A stretch of DNA of 64,000 nt from Neisseria chenwenguii (GCF_002216145.1 NZ_CP022278.1:248001-312000); one strand, 5' to 3'. Counted from the first letter of the stretch, positions 1 to 8,720 are shown. Program-made: numbers and translations. The notes: generated from the sequence alone by a model not told the origin.

Positions 1-1
1 C

Positions 2-559
2 CAAATGGCCAAAGAATACAGCGTGGCCGTGATTACCAACGACATTTACACCCGCGAAGATGCGGAATTCCTCACCAAAAACAGCCTCCTGCCCGCCGAA
101 CGCATCATGGGCGTAGAAACGGGCGGTTGCCCGCACACCGCTATCCGCGAAGATGCGTCGATGAACTTGGAAGCGGTGGAGGAAATGGCCGCGCGTTTTC
201 CCGACGTGCAGATCGTGTTCATCGAATCGGGCGGCGACAACCTTTCCGCCACGTTCAGCCCCGATTTGGCCGACGTGACCATTTTCGTCATCGACGTGGC
301 GCAGGGCGAAAAAATTCCGCGCAAAGGCGGGCCGGGCATTACCCGTTCGGATCTGCTGGTCATCAACAAAACCGACCTCGCCCCGTTTGTCGGCGCGAGT
401 TTGGAAGTAATGGAGCGCGACGCGCGCCGTATGCGCGGCGGCCAGCCGTTTGTGTTTACCAACCTGCGTAAAGACGAGCATCTTCAAGACGTTATCGGCT
501 GGATTAAAAAATACGCTCTCTTGGAAAACACCGCCGAACCCGAGGGTTTGGTGCATTGA
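2..559 (+). CDS. ureG: Urease accessory GTPase UreG (5' end outside window)
   Basis: UreG is the SIMIBI-class GTPase that drives nickel delivery into apo-urease with UreD/UreF/UreH. The frame is open to the window edge, so the P-loop (GPVGSGKT-type) lies outside. What is visible is the core after it: the [15 protein letters not shown] metal-binding CPH motif near residue 37 of the visible part, the ESGGDNL switch motif, VINKTDLAP (the NKxD guanine motif) and a typical short C-terminus. Followed by ureD and a urea channel, so this is the 3' end of a urease operon. Identity is secure; only the start is missing. Confidence 0.95.
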   Translation, partial: QMAKEYSVAVITNDIYTREDAEFLTKNSLLPAERIMGVETGGCPHTAIREDASMNLEAVEEMAARFPDVQIVFIESGGDNLSATFSPDLADVTIFVIDVAQGEKIPRKGGPGITRSDLLVINKTDLAPFVGASLEVMERDARRMRGGQPFVFTNLRKDEHLQDVIGWIKKYALLENTAEPEGLVH

Positions 560-561
560 AG

Positions 562-600
562 TTTTCAGACGGCCTGATTGCCGGAAAGGCCGTCTGAAAA
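562..600. terminator. Inverted DUS pair after ureG
   Basis: TTTTCAGACGGCCT at 562-575 is followed by its reverse complement at 587-600. Two uptake sequences in inverted orientation form a GC-rich hairpin, the usual neisserial terminator-like arrangement. Confidence 0.7.
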
Positions 601-623
601 AATTTCCTCCCCGATAAAACGCT

Positions 624-1454
624 ATGCATGCCAAACTGACCCTATCCACGCAAATCCGCGCGGGCAAAACCACACTGAAAAACAGCTTTGTGTCGCCGCC
701 GCTCAAACTCCTGACCCTGCCGCACCAAACCGACGCCATGCTGCGCGCGGTGCAGATGTCGTCGTCCCCCGGCCTGCTCGCGGGCGATTTGGTCGAAACC
801 GATATCCGCGTCAGCGCCGGCAGCGCGCTTTCGCTCTATACCCAAGCCTACACGCGGGTATTGAGTATGCGCGCAGGCGATAAGGCCGAACAGCGCACGG
901 CAATTGTTCAGGAAACGGGCAGCCGCCTCTGCTATCTGCCGCATCCGCTGGTTTTGCACGAGGGCAGTTCGCTGTTCCAAACCACCGGCATCGATTTGGC
1001 CGGCGACTGCGAGCTGCTCTACGGCGAAATCATCGCGGCGGGGCGCGTGTTGCGCGGCGAAAAATTCGCTTTCGAGCGGCTCTCGTCCCACCTCGATATC
1101 CGCCACAACGGTCGCGAAATCGTTACCGACAACATCCAATGGCAGCCGCGGAAATACGCGGTGGAAACCATCGGGCAGATGGAAGGCTACACCCACCAGC
1201 TCAATTTGTTTTATGTGCACACCGCTAAGATGCCGCCTGAAATCCGCGAACAGGCCGACAATCTGTATCACACGCTGGACGCAGCGTTTTCAGACGGCCG
1301 CATCCTCTGGGGCGTCACGCAGGCCAACGACTGCGTCTTGTGCCTGCGCGCGCTCTCGGGCAACGCGCAGGATTTGCAGACGCTGCTGCAAAGCGCGGTA
1401 ACGCATTTGCAGGCCGACCAGATTACCCCGCAGACCACGGCGTTTTTCCGGTAA
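624..1454 (+). CDS. ureD: Urease accessory protein UreD
   Basis: A 276-residue UreD/UreH-family protein, the scaffold that binds apo-urease and recruits UreF-UreG for nickel insertion. Family-like segments include the N-terminal KNSFVSPPLKLLTLP, LLAGDLVETDIRVSAGSAL, and YLPHPLVLHEGSSLFQ. Length matches the family (about 270-280). The start is at MHAKLTLS; no strong Shine-Dalgarno is visible, and an out-of-frame ATG overlaps 4 nt downstream. It is separated from ureG by an inverted DUS pair, so it may be partly uncoupled from it. Order ureG-ureD-urea channel is consistent with one urease locus. Confidence 0.9.
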   Translation: MHAKLTLSTQIRAGKTTLKNSFVSPPLKLLTLPHQTDAMLRAVQMSSSPGLLAGDLVETDIRVSAGSALSLYTQAYTRVLSMRAGDKAEQRTAIVQETGSRLCYLPHPLVLHEGSSLFQTTGIDLAGDCELLYGEIIAAGRVLRGEKFAFERLSSHLDIRHNGREIVTDNIQWQPRKYAVETIGQMEGYTHQLNLFYVHTAKMPPEIREQADNLYHTLDAAFSDGRILWGVTQANDCVLCLRALSGNAQDLQTLLQSAVTHLQADQITPQTTAFFR

Positions 1455-1503
1455 TCGCCCGCAATGCCTTCTGAAAAATTTTTTAAAAAACCACCAAACC
1501 GCC

Positions 1504-2400
1504 ATGAAACTCATCAAAACCACCCTCACCGGCATCGGCCAAATCTTTTTGCAGGAAAACGGCCTCTCCGGCCTCCTGATTACCGTCGGCATGTTTTTCA
1601 GCCATTGGACGCTCGGCGTCGCCTGCTTCCTCGGCTCGCTCATCGGCACGCTGACCGCGCAGATTTTAAAGTTCCCCGAAGACGAAATCCGCCGGGGGCT
1701 CTACGGCTTCAACGCCAGCCTCTGCTTTATGTGCACCATGTTCACATTCGGCATTCCCGATGCCTCCAACCCGCTGATTTGGCTGATCGGCCTGATCGCC
1801 TCCGTCATTTCCACCCTCCTCATGCGGGCCTTTGTGAAACGCGGCAAACCCGCGTTTACCTTCCCGTTTGTACTGTCCTGCTGGATTTTCTGTTGGGGCA
1901 CCGCCCGTTTCGGCCTGTTCGGCTTGAGCCAGACCACCCCGCCGCTTGTGCCCGCCGACACCTTCGGCGGTGTCGCCGAACCGTTTTACGCTTGGGCGGA
2001 AGTCAATTTCGGCTCCTCGATTTGGGACGGCGTATTCCTGTTTGCCGCCATCGCCGTCAGCTCGCCGCAAGCCGCCATGTGGGGCATGGCCGCCACCCCC
2101 GTCGGCGCCGTGTTGGCACACTACCTCTTAGGCATCGACGACAACACCCTGGCCAACGGCTTGTACGGTTTCTCCGCCATCCTCGTCGCCTGCGTCTTTT
2201 CCGGCAGCCGCCTGCGCGATTTCATCTGCGTGATGTTCGGCATCCTCCTCGCCGTCGTCATCCAATACGCCGTCTCCCAAACCGGCCTCGCCGCCTACAC
2301 CTTCGGCTTCATCGCCGCAAGCTGGATTATGCTGCCGTTCAGGGCGCGTTTGAGCAGCTACGATATTGATGCCGAAATCCGCAAATTGCTGAATCCGTAA
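1504..2400 (+). CDS. Urea transporter (UT/SLC14-type channel)
   Basis: A 298-residue, very hydrophobic protein with about ten membrane helices and the internal two-fold duplication seen in bacterial urea channels. The two repeats carry related segments: GLYGFNASLCFMCTMF near residue 60 and GLYGFSAILVACVF near residue 220. It would admit urea to feed the cytoplasmic urease. It lies 49 nt after ureD and is closed by an inverted DUS terminator. Family assignment rests on the repeat motifs and the urease context; it is not an ABC (urtABCDE) or UreI type. Confidence 0.87.
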   Translation: MKLIKTTLTGIGQIFLQENGLSGLLITVGMFFSHWTLGVACFLGSLIGTLTAQILKFPEDEIRRGLYGFNASLCFMCTMFTFGIPDASNPLIWLIGLIASVISTLLMRAFVKRGKPAFTFPFVLSCWIFCWGTARFGLFGLSQTTPPLVPADTFGGVAEPFYAWAEVNFGSSIWDGVFLFAAIAVSSPQAAMWGMAATPVGAVLAHYLLGIDDNTLANGLYGFSAILVACVFSGSRLRDFICVMFGILLAVVIQYAVSQTGLAAYTFGFIAASWIMLPFRARLSSYDIDAEIRKLLNP

Positions 2401-2416
2401 TCCGCCCGATACGCAG

Positions 2417-2448
2417 AGGCCGTCTGAAAAGTTTTTCAGACGGCCTTT
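2417..2448 (+). terminator. Inverted DUS terminator after urea channel
   Basis: AGGCCGTCTGAAAA at 2417-2430 faces TTTTCAGACGGCCT around 2433-2446, a tight hairpin with a T-rich tail. Confidence 0.8.
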
Positions 2449-2494
2449 GTTCCATATAAAATAACGCCCTGCACCACTCACACCACGCCCAAAA

Positions 2495-3547
2495 ATGTCC
2501 GAAAGAATCCTCATCATTTCCCCGAGCTGGATCGGCGACTGCGTCATGACCCAGCCGCTCTACAAACGCCTGCACGAATTATCGCCCGGCTGCACCATCG
2601 ACGTTTTCGCACCGAAGTGGTCGATGGCCGTATTCGAGCAGATGCCCGAAGTGGACGAAGTTTTGGAAAACCCGTTCGGCCACGGCGCGCTGGATTTGAA
2701 AAAACGCTGGCAGGTCGGGCGCGCGCTCGGGCGGCGCGGTTACGACCGTGTGATCGTACTGCCCGGTTCGCTCAAATCCGCCATTATCGCGCTGGCTACC
2801 GGCATCAAACGGCGCACGGGTTACGTCGGCGAATCGCGCTATTTCCTGCTCAACGACATCCGCAAACTCGACAAAACCGCCCTGCCCTTGATGGTTGACC
2901 GCTACACCGCGCTCGCGCATCCGAGCCAGGCGGAATTTAACGGCCGTTCCGACCATCCGCGCTTCCAAATCGACCCCGAAAACCAACAGGCCGCGCTGGC
3001 CAAACACGGCTTGAGTGCTGACCGCCCCGTTACCGCATTCTGCCCCGGCGCCGAATACGGCCCCGCCAAACGCTGGCCCGCCCGCCATTTCGCCGCGCTG
3101 GCCAAACAACACGCCGCGCAGGGGCGGCAGATTTGGCTGTTCGGCTCGCAAAAAGACTTTGAAACCGCAGAAGAAATCAACACCCTTTCAGACGGCCTCT
3201 GCACCAACCTCTGCGGCAAAACCAGCCTTTCCGAAGCCATCGACCTCTTGGCCTGCGCCGAAACCGTCGTCTGCAACGACAGCGGCCTGATGCACCTCGC
3301 CGCCGCGCTCGGCCGCAACCTCGTCGCCGTGTACGGATCGTCCAGCCCCGACCACACCCCGCCCTTAAGCGAAACCGCCGAAATCGTCAGCCTCAACCTC
3401 GACTGCTCGCCCTGCTTCAAACGCGAATGCCCGCTGGGACATACGGACTGCCTCAATAAACTGATGCCCGAAACGGTGGAAGAGGCGGCCAAAAGACTGG
3501 CCGACCGCAAAACCGACGGCGTGATCGGGATTGAAAAGGCCGTCTGA
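2495..3547 (+). CDS. waaF: ADP-heptose--LOS heptosyltransferase II (WaaF)
   Basis: A 350-residue GT9-family glycosyltransferase that adds the second L-glycero-D-manno-heptose to the inner core of lipooligosaccharide at the cytoplasmic face of the inner membrane. Visible features: the N-terminal Rossmann start ILIISPSWIGDCVMTQPLY, the central FCPGAEYGPAKRWP, and the C-terminal donor-site VCNDSGLMHLAAALG with YGSSSPDHTPPLS. The C-terminal LDCSPCFKRECPLGHTDCL cysteine cluster is typical of WaaF. Full length. Monocistronic by appearance, with DUS hairpins on both sides. Confidence 0.93.
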   Translation: MSERILIISPSWIGDCVMTQPLYKRLHELSPGCTIDVFAPKWSMAVFEQMPEVDEVLENPFGHGALDLKKRWQVGRALGRRGYDRVIVLPGSLKSAIIALATGIKRRTGYVGESRYFLLNDIRKLDKTALPLMVDRYTALAHPSQAEFNGRSDHPRFQIDPENQQAALAKHGLSADRPVTAFCPGAEYGPAKRWPARHFAALAKQHAAQGRQIWLFGSQKDFETAEEINTLSDGLCTNLCGKTSLSEAIDLLACAETVVCNDSGLMHLAAALGRNLVAVYGSSSPDHTPPLSETAEIVSLNLDCSPCFKRECPLGHTDCLNKLMPETVEEAAKRLADRKTDGVIGIEKAV

Positions 3548-3585
3548 ACCGACACCGCAACGCCCAACCTTTACAACCGTCAAAA

Positions 3586-3613
3586 AGGCCGTCTGAAATT
3601 TTCAGACGGCCTG
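3586..3613. terminator. Inverted DUS terminator between waaF and modC
   Basis: AGGCCGTCTGAAA then TTTCAGACGGCCT with almost no loop. It sits between converging waaF (+) and modC (-), so it can serve both. Confidence 0.78.
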
Positions 3614-3646
3614 TTGCTTTATCCCAATCACAAACCCAAATGAATT

Positions 3647-4300
3647 TCAGACGGCCTCTTTCGCCAAGCGCCCGCCGTCCATCCGCCAGACCTCTTCCGC
3701 CAGCACCGCCGCATCCGCCTGATCGTGCGTAATCAAAATCATCGGCACGCCGCCGGTTTGCTGGATTTGCAGCACCTCCTGCCGCGTGTGCGCGCGCAAA
3801 TCCGTATCAAGCGCGGCAAAGGGTTCGTCCAACAGCAGAAGTTCCGGCTCGGTAACCAGCGCGCGGGCCAAGGCGGTGCGCTGTTTTTGGCCGCCTGAAA
3901 TCTGCTGCGGATAATGGTCTGCAATGTGGCTGATTTTTAAAAGTTCCAACCAGCGCACGGCTTTTTCAGACGGCCTTTTGGGCGGATTGCGCCAGCCTTT
4001 GTTCAGGCCGAAGTCGATGTTTTGCGCCACGGTCAGATGCGGAAACAGCGCGTAATCCTGAAACAGCAAACCGACTTTGCGCGCCTGTGCAGGCAGGTCG
4101 TTTTCCGCATCAAACCACGTTTCGCCGCCGATGCGGATATGCCCGCCGTCGGGCTTCACCAGCCCTGCCAAAAGCTGCAAAGTCAGGCTTTTGCCCGAGC
4201 CGGACGCGCCCAAAATGACCAGCCGTTTGGCGTCGGACTGCAAACGCGCATTCAATTCAAACGCGGGCAGTTTTTTGCGCAAGTCAATGTCAAACAACAT
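3647..4300 (-). CDS. modC: Molybdate ABC transporter ATPase ModC (short form)
   Basis: ATPase of the molybdate/tungstate importer. Motifs in order: Walker A GASGSGKS near residue 35, Q-loop LFQDYALFPHLTV, signature ISGGQKQR, Walker B LLLLDEPFAALD, and H-loop LITHDQADA. The start is MLFDIDLRKK because an SD (GGAGGAAA) precedes it and its ATG overlaps the modB stop as TAATG; longer in-frame extension is read-through of modB sequence. At 217 residues it lacks the C-terminal MOP/TOBE domain of E. coli ModC (about 350), so oxyanion feedback through that domain is absent. Confidence 0.9.
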   Translation of the reverse strand: MLFDIDLRKKLPAFELNARLQSDAKRLVILGASGSGKSLTLQLLAGLVKPDGGHIRIGGETWFDAENDLPAQARKVGLLFQDYALFPHLTVAQNIDFGLNKGWRNPPKRPSEKAVRWLELLKISHIADHYPQQISGGQKQRTALARALVTEPELLLLDEPFAALDTDLRAHTRQEVLQIQQTGGVPMILITHDQADAAVLAEEVWRMDGGRLAKEAV

Positions 4301-4974
4301 TATTTTCCTCCTCCGCGCACACGCAAAAGCCGGCCGGCCGCCAGCAGAATCACGACGCACACCGCCGAAACCAGCACCACCAGCCCGTTTGCCAGCATAT
4401 CGTCGCCCGCCTGCACCGCCTCGTAAATCGCAATCGACAGGGTTTGGGTCTGGCCGGGGATGCTGCCCGCAATCATCAGTGTCGCGCCGAATTCGCCCAG
4501 CGCGCGCGCAAACGCGAGCAGCACGCCCGCCAAAATACCGCGCCACGCCAGCGGCAGGCTGACGCGGAAAAACACCGCCGCTTCGCTCAGCCCCAACACC
4601 CGCGCCGCCTGCTCAAGCTGCGGGTTCACTTCTTCAAACGCCGCCCGCGCGGGCTTGAACACCAGCGGAAAAGTCACGGCCGCCGCCGCCGCCACCGCAC
4701 CCTGCCAGGTAAAAATCAGATTGAAGTTAAACGTCTCTTTCAGCCACACCCCCACCGAGCCGTTGCGCCCGAACACCACCAAAAGGTAATAACCCAACAC
4801 CGTCGGCGGCAGCACCATCGGCATCGTAAACACGGTATCGAGAAAATCGCGCCCGACAAACCGCCGCCGCGCAAACAAAAAGCCCGCCGCCGTGCCGAAA
4901 ACCATATTCAGCAAAGTCGCCGTGCCCGCGATTTTGAGGGATAACAGCAGGGTGGTGATGAGGGTTTCGTTCAT
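4300..4974 (-). CDS. modB: Molybdate ABC transporter permease ModB
   Basis: A 224-residue integral membrane permease that forms the homodimeric channel with ModC and receives molybdate from ModA. About five or six hydrophobic helices. The cytoplasmic EAA loop reads EEVNPQLEQAARVLGLSEAAVFFRVSLPLAWRG, followed by ALGEFGATLMIAGSIPGQTQTLSIAIYE, diagnostic for ModB/CysW-type permeases. Stop and modC start overlap by one base, so the two are translationally coupled. A 288-nt gap with a large inverted repeat separates it from modA upstream. Confidence 0.93.
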   Translation of the reverse strand: MNETLITTLLLSLKIAGTATLLNMVFGTAAGFLFARRRFVGRDFLDTVFTMPMVLPPTVLGYYLLVVFGRNGSVGVWLKETFNFNLIFTWQGAVAAAAAVTFPLVFKPARAAFEEVNPQLEQAARVLGLSEAAVFFRVSLPLAWRGILAGVLLAFARALGEFGATLMIAGSIPGQTQTLSIAIYEAVQAGDDMLANGLVVLVSAVCVVILLAAGRLLRVRGGGK

Positions 4975-5069
4975 GGGTTGGTAAGGCCGTCTGAAAAAAG
5001 TGTTTGGGGAAATGGTTTTATCGGGATTGTTTTGGTTGGGAACCGGGTTTATGGGGAGATGTGGGTTGA

Positions 5070-5204
5070 GTAGGTACGGTTAGCCGCCCAAAGGCGGCGT
5101 AACCGTACACCGCCACGCCGTTTGGAAACGCCTGCCACCGATGCCGTCTGAAAAACAGCGGATTTGTACGGTTACGCCGCCTTTGGGCGGCTAACCGTAC
5201 CTAC
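5070..5204. repeat. Perfect 39-bp inverted repeat between modA and modB
   Basis: Arms at 5070-5108 and 5166-5204 are exact reverse complements, separated by 57 bp. Each arm itself contains a smaller imperfect palindrome (GCCGCC/GGCGGC). Arm ends read GTAGGTACGGTTAG. A related GTACGGTTA sequence occurs near 58,880, so this is a dispersed repeat family. In modABC mRNA it would fold into a very stable stem. Confidence 0.9.
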
Positions 5205-5262
5205 GATTTATGCCGTCTGAAACCGTTTCCCACCAACATTTCAGACGGCCTCCCCTAAAAAA

Positions 5263-6006
5263 TCAAGGCTTGTTAAAGCCGTATTTGTTCAACACGCCCT
5301 GCCCTTGCGCCGACAAAACGTAGTTCACAAAACGCTGCGCTTCGGCTTTTTGAGACGACGAGGCGGCGACGGCGATCGGATAGGAAACCGGTTTCTGCGT
5401 CGGCACGGTTTTGAGGACTTTCACTTTGTCTTTCATCAGCACGGCGTCGGTGTTGTACACAAAACCCGCATCGACTTCGCCGCGGGCGACGTAGTCAAGT
5501 GACTGGCGAACGTTTTGGGTGGTGATGACTTTGGCTTGGATGCCCGCCCAAACGCCGGCCTTTTCCAACGCGGCTTTGGTGTAGCGGCCGACAGGGACGC
5601 CGGCGGGATTACTGACGGCGATGCGGCCGAAACGGGCGTTTTCTAAGTCTTTCAAACTATTAACCGCCAATTTGCTGTTTTTCGGCGCGGCGATCACCAG
5701 CGAATTGAGCGCAAAAGTTTTACGGCCGGCCTTGTCGGCGACATTTTTTGCCTGCGCCTGATTCATGGTTTCTTCGTCGGCAAAAGCCAAAACATCAACC
5801 GGCGCACCTTGTACGGCCTGTTGCAGCAAGACGCCCGAGCCGGCGGTGTTGAGCCTGATTTTGCTTTGCGGATATTGTTTTTGGTAGTTTCGGGCGATTT
5901 CGCCGAACGCGTCTTTCAGGCTGGCGGCGGCGGAGACGGTAATGTCGGCGGCTGCGGCACGGCCGGATAATAAGGCGGTAAACAGTAAGGCATAAACGGG
6001 TTTCAC
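5263..6006 (-). CDS. modA: Molybdate-binding periplasmic protein ModA
   Basis: A 247-residue solute-binding protein with signal peptide VKPVYALLFTALLSGRAAAA, then ADITVSAAASLKDAFGEIA, the conserved ModA N-terminus whose serines bind oxyanion. Also visible: NTAGSGVLLQQAVQGAPVDVLAFADEETM and a C-terminus with YPIAVAA and FVNYVLSAQGQGVLNKYGF. GTG at 6004-6006 is chosen as start: it gives a proper signal peptide and follows GGGAGCGGA. An in-frame extension upstream has no such signal. First gene of modA-modB-modC. Confidence 0.92.
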   Translation of the reverse strand: MKPVYALLFTALLSGRAAAADITVSAAASLKDAFGEIARNYQKQYPQSKIRLNTAGSGVLLQQAVQGAPVDVLAFADEETMNQAQAKNVADKAGRKTFALNSLVIAAPKNSKLAVNSLKDLENARFGRIAVSNPAGVPVGRYTKAALEKAGVWAGIQAKVITTQNVRQSLDYVARGEVDAGFVYNTDAVLMKDKVKVLKTVPTQKPVSYPIAVAASSSQKAEAQRFVNYVLSAQGQGVLNKYGFNKP

Positions 6007-6165
6007 AGTCCGCTCCCAAATGGAAAACGGAATGGGTTTTACCACGCGGCGCGGGTTTTGATGATGGGCATTTGTACCCAATACTTTCGGATTAAGGCAG
6101 GCCGTCTGGAAATGTGGTAGCGGCCGCGCGGCGTTTTTCAGACGGCCTGAAACGGCTGCCCCGTG

Positions 6166-6171
6166 TATAAT
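6166..6171 (+). promoter_or_regulatory. -10 element upstream of azlC
   Basis: Perfect TATAAT 36 bp before the azlC ATG. The -35 region is not clear. Confidence 0.5.
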
Positions 6172-6207
6172 GCGGTTTCTTTGCAATTTCCCGACGGAAC
6201 TTTTCAG

Positions 6208-6909
6208 ATGGACTCCTCCCCGAAATCCGAATTTCTGCGCGGCATGAAAGAATGTTCGCCCATGCTCATCGGCCTGTTGCCGTGGGCGCTGATTTTGGGC
6301 GTTCAGGGCGGGCAGAAGAGCATGAGCTGGCTGGAAATGCTGATGATGACGGGGATGAACTTCGCGGGCGGCTCGGAATTTGCGGCGGTCAATCTTTGGG
6401 TGCACCCGTTGCCCGTGCTCCTCATCGCGACCGTTACCTTTATGATCAACTCGCGCCACATCCTGATGGGTGCGGCGCTGGCGCCTTATCTGAAACACAC
6501 GCCGTTGAAAAAAGTGATACCCGCGCTGTTTTTTATGTGCGACGAAAGCTGGGCGATGGGCTTAGCGGAAGCGCAAAAGCGCAAGGCGGCCGGTTTGGGC
6601 TTTAATCTGCCGCACTATATGGGCGTGTGCGCCACGCTTTATATCGCTTGGATTGTGTTTGCCGCATTCGGCGCGGCGGTCGGGCCGCTGTTTGGCGACG
6701 TGGCCGCGTGGGGCTTCGGCATGGCGTTTCCCGCCGTATTTTTGGTGTTGATGCGCGGAATGTGGAAAAGTTTCGCCGCCGCACGTCCGTGGTTTGTCAG
6801 CCTGATTGCGGCGGCGCTGACTTATTTATCGGTGGACGGCGCGTGGTATGTACCCGCCGGCACGCTTTCCGGCCTGTTCGCGGCGTATTATTGGGGGGCG
6901 GAACCATGA
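6208..6909 (+). CDS. azlC: AzlC-family branched-chain amino acid exporter, large subunit
   Basis: A 233-residue protein with several membrane segments. Family hallmarks: ECSPMLIGLLPWALILGVQ near residue 15, MTGMNFAGGSEFAAVNLW, and TFMINSRHILMGAALAPYL. AzlC with AzlD forms a two-subunit exporter of branched-chain amino acids or analogues. The start is MDSSPKSEF at 6208; an earlier in-frame ATG at 6163 overlaps the promoter. Its stop overlaps the azlD start (ATGA). Substrate is inferred from family. Confidence 0.88.
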   Translation: MDSSPKSEFLRGMKECSPMLIGLLPWALILGVQGGQKSMSWLEMLMMTGMNFAGGSEFAAVNLWVHPLPVLLIATVTFMINSRHILMGAALAPYLKHTPLKKVIPALFFMCDESWAMGLAEAQKRKAAGLGFNLPHYMGVCATLYIAWIVFAAFGAAVGPLFGDVAAWGFGMAFPAVFLVLMRGMWKSFAAARPWFVSLIAAALTYLSVDGAWYVPAGTLSGLFAAYYWGAEP

Positions 6910-7205
6910 TTTCTTGGGACTCGTTCGCCGTATTCGCCGCCATGCTCGCCGTGACCTATTCCACCCGCCTTATCGGCTTTTTCGCCCTGCGCAACCGCAC
7001 ATTGAGCCGCCGTGCGCAAGTGGTGATGGAAGCCGCGCCGGGCTGTGTGTTGATTTCCGTCATCTCGCCCTACTTCGTTTCCGACAAACCACACGAACTC
7101 ACCGCCATCGCGCTCACAGTCTTGGCCGCCGGCCGTTTTTCCATGCTGGTTACCGTGTTAATCGGCGTCGGCTCGTCGGGGCTGCTCGGATATCTGATGC
7201 GCTGA
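6906..7205 (+). CDS. azlD: AzlD-family exporter small subunit
   Basis: A 99-residue hydrophobic protein of three or four helices. The AzlD motif TYSTRLIGFFALR lies near residue 20, followed by VMEAAPGCVLISVISPYF. Translation begins inside the azlC stop codon (ATGA), so the two subunits are made together. Confidence 0.87.
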   Translation: MISWDSFAVFAAMLAVTYSTRLIGFFALRNRTLSRRAQVVMEAAPGCVLISVISPYFVSDKPHELTAIALTVLAAGRFSMLVTVLIGVGSSGLLGYLMR

Positions 7206-7273
7206 ATTTTTCAGATGGTTTATCCCATGCCGTCTGAAAACCTTTTTAAAAACAAACCAAAAAGCAGAAAATC

Positions 7274-8023
7274 ATGGCCAACCAACGCTTAATCTACGGC
7301 TTCCACGCCGTCAACGCCCGCCTGTGGCAAAACCCGAAATCCATTACCGAACTCTACATCCAAGAAGGCAAAAACGACGCGCGCACCCGCGACGTATTGG
7401 AAAAAGCCGCCGCCGAAAACGTGCGCATTCATTTTGCCAACGCCGAACGCCTTGCCGCCATCGCCAAAGGTGCACGCCATCAGGGCGTGGCCGGGTTTAT
7501 CGACGCCTCGAAAAACCACGTCCACCTCGAAGACGTTTTGGAAAACCTGCAAGAACCGCCGTTGCTCTTAATCCTCGACGGCATCACCGACCCCCACAAC
7601 CTCGGCGCCTGCCTGCGCACCGCCGACGCCATGGGCGTACACGCCGTCATCGCGCCCAAAGACAAAAGCGCAGGCTTAAACGCCACCGTCAGCAAAGTCG
7701 CCTGCGGCGCCGCCGAAACCGTGCCCTACATCACCGTCACCAACCTCGCCCGCACCCTGCGCGAGCTGAAAGAATACGGCATCTGGATCGTCGGCACCGA
7801 CATGACCGGCGAAGCCGACCTCTACCACGCCAAACTGCCCGAAAGCATCGCCTGGGTCATGGGCAACGAAGGAGAAGGCATGCGCCGCCTCACGCGCGAA
7901 CATTGCGATATGCTCGTTTCCATCCCGATGTACGGCACCGTCGAAAGCATGAACGTTTCCGTCTCCGCCGGCATGGTATTGAGCGAAACCCGCCGCCGGC
8001 GGGTGTTGCCGTCGGAACAATAA
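7274..8023 (+). CDS. rlmB: 23S rRNA 2'-O-methyltransferase RlmB (Gm2251)
   Basis: A 249-residue SPOUT (TrmH-family) methyltransferase. N-terminal substrate-binding domain begins [17 protein letters not shown]. The knotted catalytic domain carries motif 1 [26 protein letters not shown], motif 2 [15 protein letters not shown] and motif 3 [22 protein letters not shown], which bind S-adenosylmethionine. Methylates G2251 in the peptidyl-transferase P-loop. Full length and closed by an inverted DUS hairpin. Confidence 0.94.
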   Translation: MANQRLIYGFHAVNARLWQNPKSITELYIQEGKNDARTRDVLEKAAAENVRIHFANAERLAAIAKGARHQGVAGFIDASKNHVHLEDVLENLQEPPLLLILDGITDPHNLGACLRTADAMGVHAVIAPKDKSAGLNATVSKVACGAAETVPYITVTNLARTLRELKEYGIWIVGTDMTGEADLYHAKLPESIAWVMGNEGEGMRRLTREHCDMLVSIPMYGTVESMNVSVSAGMVLSETRRRRVLPSEQ

Positions 8024-8035
8024 TTCTGTAAAAAC

Positions 8036-8073
8036 AAGGCCGTCTGAAAGTTTCTATCTTTCAGACGGCCTTA
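8036..8073. terminator. Inverted DUS terminator after rlmB
   Basis: AAGGCCGTCTGAAAG and CTTTCAGACGGCCTT flank a short TTTCTAT loop, 13 nt after the rlmB stop. Confidence 0.8.
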
Positions 8074-8157
8074 CTGTTTACCAAGCTTTCCACTTGTCAA
8101 AATCCTGTCGAAGTAATAACATTGTTGCAACTTTTACACTTTTCACAGGAATACACA

Positions 8158-8409
8158 ATGTTGATCAATTTACGCAAAATGGGCAATTCTCAGGGACTGA
8201 TTCTGCCCAAATCCATCATCCGCCAACTGGATTTTGGCGACAGCTTGGAAATGCAGATCGCAGACGGAAAAGTCATTCTGAGCAAACCCGCTGCCGTCCG
8301 TACCGGCTGGGCGGAAGCCGCCGCTGCAATCGCCGCCGAAGCGCCCGATACCGAATGGACGGATTTGGCCAACGAAGCCGACGGAGAATGGCAATGGCAA
8401 ACACGCTGA
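8158..8409 (+). CDS. MazE/AbrB-type antitoxin
   Basis: An 83-residue protein with an N-terminal AbrB/SpoVT-like swapped-hairpin DNA-binding domain (NLRKMGNSQGLILPKSIIRQL, then GDSLEMQIADGKVILSKP). The acidic, tryptophan-containing C-terminal tail would wrap the toxin. Starts at MLINLRKM. The coding end overlaps the toxin start by 16 bp, so the pair is coupled and probably autorepressed by the antitoxin or the complex. Confidence 0.87.
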   Translation: MLINLRKMGNSQGLILPKSIIRQLDFGDSLEMQIADGKVILSKPAAVRTGWAEAAAAIAAEAPDTEWTDLANEADGEWQWQTR

Positions 8410-8720
8410 CGCGCGGCGATATTTGGCTGATTACATTGGATCCGACCGTCGGCAGTGAAATCCGCAAAACCCGCCCGTGTGTCATCGTATCGCCCGACGA
8501 AATCCACAACCACCTGAAAACCGCGTTGATTGCGCCGATGACGACGGGCGCACGCCCTGCGCCGTTTCGTATCGAGGTATCGTTCCAAGGTAAAAACGGC
8601 CTGATTCTGACCGACCAGATGCGGGTTATAGCCAAAAACCGGTTGGTTCAGCGTTTGGGCAGTTTGGACAACGATACGCTGACACAAACATTGGCCGTTT
8701 TGCGGGAGCTGTTTGCCTAG
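8394..8720 (+). CDS. MazF/PemK-type endoribonuclease toxin
   Basis: About 108 residues; CcdB/PemK-fold mRNA interferase. The N-terminal TRGDIWLITLDPTVGSEIRKTRPCVIVS is diagnostic, with the conserved arginine and downstream LIAPMTTG and LILTDQMRVIAKNRLVQRLG. ATG at 8394 is preferred over ATG at 8388 because GGAG at 8383-8386 is then spaced 7 nt away. Cleavage specificity cannot be read from sequence. Confidence 0.88.
   Translation: MANTLTRGDIWLITLDPTVGSEIRKTRPCVIVSPDEIHNHLKTALIAPMTTGARPAPFRIEVSFQGKNGLILTDQMRVIAKNRLVQRLGSLDNDTLTQTLAVLRELFA

Noticed and set aside
4022..4944. Long open frames antisense to modC and modB
   Set aside because: They have Arg/Pro/His-rich compositions typical of shadows of GC-rich genes, while the minus-strand frames carry full family motifs.
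5007..5262. Molybdenum-cofactor riboswitch before modB
   Set aside because: The region is dominated by the repeat-derived inverted repeat; no Moco riboswitch core could be recognised by eye.
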